A stretch of DNA of 64,000 bases from assembly GCF_003054175.1 (NCBI RefSeq), contig NZ_QBKN01000016.1:52215-116214 (forward strand). Reading direction: 5' to 3'. The notes under the pieces were generated by a model. The model saw nothing but the letters and a program-made list of their open reading frames with translations. It was not told where the DNA came from and did not search any database. Within the stretch, counting starts at the first letter, position 1. Each line of letters starts with the position of its first letter. The translations under genes and the position numbers were made by a program. This DNA is from Allosediminivita pacifica (GTDB taxonomy: Bacteria > Pseudomonadota > Alphaproteobacteria > Rhodobacterales > Rhodobacteraceae). Below are positions 63,120 through 64,000 of the stretch, one piece after another.

Positions 63120-64000
63120 ATGAAAAGGAGAGCACGTGACATTGAGTTTCGGCACCTGCGGTGCTTCGTTAATGCAGCCGATCATGGCAGTTTCCGAAAG
63201 GCTGGAAGCACGATGGGTGTCCAGCAGTCATCAATCAGTCGATGCATCTGCGATCTCGAGGATCGCCTCGGAACATCCTTGTTCCACCGTCATCGAAGCG
63301 GTGTGACCCTAAACCGCGCCGGGCAACAATTTCTACCTCGCGCACGTCAGATAATTCGCGGGCTTGATGAGAGCTTGCACGCGATGGCGGCACTTGGCAG
63401 ATCGGAAAACGGCAGTATAAGAGTCGGCATTTATTCATCGATTGCCTCGGGCTTTCTGGCCGAATTGCTGTGCTCCTTCGGGGATCAGCACAATCATGTG
63501 CAGATCGAATTGATCGATGGAAACCCGGAAGAACACGTCGCTGCCATCCGTCGGCTCAAACTCGACGTCGCTTTCCTAACTGGAACCCGGACCTGGCAAG
63601 AATGTGACAGCGCATTAATGTGGTCAGAAGGTGTTTTCGTTGTCCTGCCTGAACGTCATGAGTTAGCCATCCGGACAGCAGTCGACTGGCGCGAGCTTAG
63701 CGGCGAGGCTTTCATGGTCAGCAAAACAGCGCCGGGCCAAGAGATCTATCACTATCTGGTGAGGAAGCTGGCAGACCTCAGTTGGCACCCTGACATACAT
63801 GTGCAATCCGTAAGTCGAGATAACCTGCTGTCATTGGTTGCCATTGGGCGAGGTTTGACCGTGGTCAGCGAGGCGATGACGGTGACGAACCACCCGGGAG
63901 TGGTCTTTCGACCGATCAAGGGCGAGCGCCTTCCATTTTCTGCAATCTGGTCGCCGAATAACGACAACCCCGCGTTCAGGCGTCTTCTGAGCATGGCGAG
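63120..64000 (+). CDS. LysR family transcriptional regulator (cut by window edge)
   Basis: From ATG 63120 the frame reads MKRRARDIEFRHLRCFVNAADHGSFRKAGSTMGVQQSSISRCICDLEDRLGTSLFHRH-type HTH, then a periplasmic-binding-like effector domain (IRVGIYSSIASGFLAELL, VAFLTGTRTW, FVVLPERHELA, LLSLVAIGRGLTVVSE). It is open through base 64000 (293 codons), close to the full length of the family. Target genes are not known. The start lacks a strong ribosome site. It may mark either the end of the stress cargo or a regulator of it. Confidence 0.85.
   Translation, partial: MKRRARDIEFRHLRCFVNAADHGSFRKAGSTMGVQQSSISRCICDLEDRLGTSLFHRHRSGVTLNRAGQQFLPRARQIIRGLDESLHAMAALGRSENGSIRVGIYSSIASGFLAELLCSFGDQHNHVQIELIDGNPEEHVAAIRRLKLDVAFLTGTRTWQECDSALMWSEGVFVVLPERHELAIRTAVDWRELSGEAFMVSKTAPGQEIYHYLVRKLADLSWHPDIHVQSVSRDNLLSLVAIGRGLTVVSEAMTVTNHPGVVFRPIKGERLPFSAIWSPNNDNPAFRRLLSMA

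Overview
The window is GC-rich chromosome from an alphaproteobacterium, most likely a member of the Rhodobacteraceae (Roseobacter/Salipiger-type). The reasons are family likeness and layout: a sqdB-sqdD-sqdC sulfolipid operon, a heterotetrameric sarcosine oxidase operon, two-subunit PntAB transhydrogenase, a split mur/fts cluster, and small intergenic repeats seen in several places. No rRNA operon, intact tRNA gene or CRISPR array is visible.

Region 1 (1-45,944) is an ordinary core chromosome. It runs: lon start; an Old Yellow Enzyme; sqdBDC; tgt; the envelope genes ftsW-murG-murC, with murD separated from them by a BaiN-type flavoprotein on the other strand; bioY; pntAB; a membrane methyltransferase; kynureninase; a Tat-type two-subunit molybdenum hydroxylase (iorAB-like); a class I amidotransferase; a GlcG/HbpS-like protein with malate synthase G; an Atm1-type ABC exporter; an MFS carrier; a LysM protein; a LOG-family nucleosidase; a RarD-type carrier; a two-gene unit for a small charged protein and a host-attachment-family protein; an SLC13/RCK permease; a universal stress protein; sodB; the sox (sarcosine oxidase) operon with an extra small membrane-protein gene; ccmI-ruvX-DUF1289; a dioxygenase-like gene and dusA.

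Region 2 (about 45,900 to beyond 63,000) reads as a genomic island inserted at the 5' end of dusA. A tyrosine recombinase faces away from dusA, and four copies of a 9-10 nt word lie between the two genes. After a gene-free stretch with tRNA-like scraps comes a protein-quality-control cargo: an SPW-repeat membrane protein, an RNA polymerase omega-like protein, two proteins with an NDUFS4-like (complex I accessory subunit) domain, four Hsp20 chaperones, a ClpG/ClpK-like disaggregase, an FtsH paralogue, an HtpX-type protease, a KefB-type antiporter lacking its RCK domain, a glycosyltransferase and a glycogen-debranching-type glucosidase. The set resembles the transmissible locus of stress tolerance (heat-resistance island) of gammaproteobacteria but has different accessory genes. 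Sigma-32-like promoters with the same 15-bp spacer precede hsp20 (49,014-49,511) and the ftsH-clp-NDUFS4-kefB operon. A LysR regulator runs off the right edge, so the far end of the island is not seen.

Two dispersed intergenic repeat families (a 90-bp element flanked by palindromes, two copies; a 27-nt word, four copies), a perfect 16-bp palindrome upstream of malate synthase and several intercistronic stem-loops are recorded separately.
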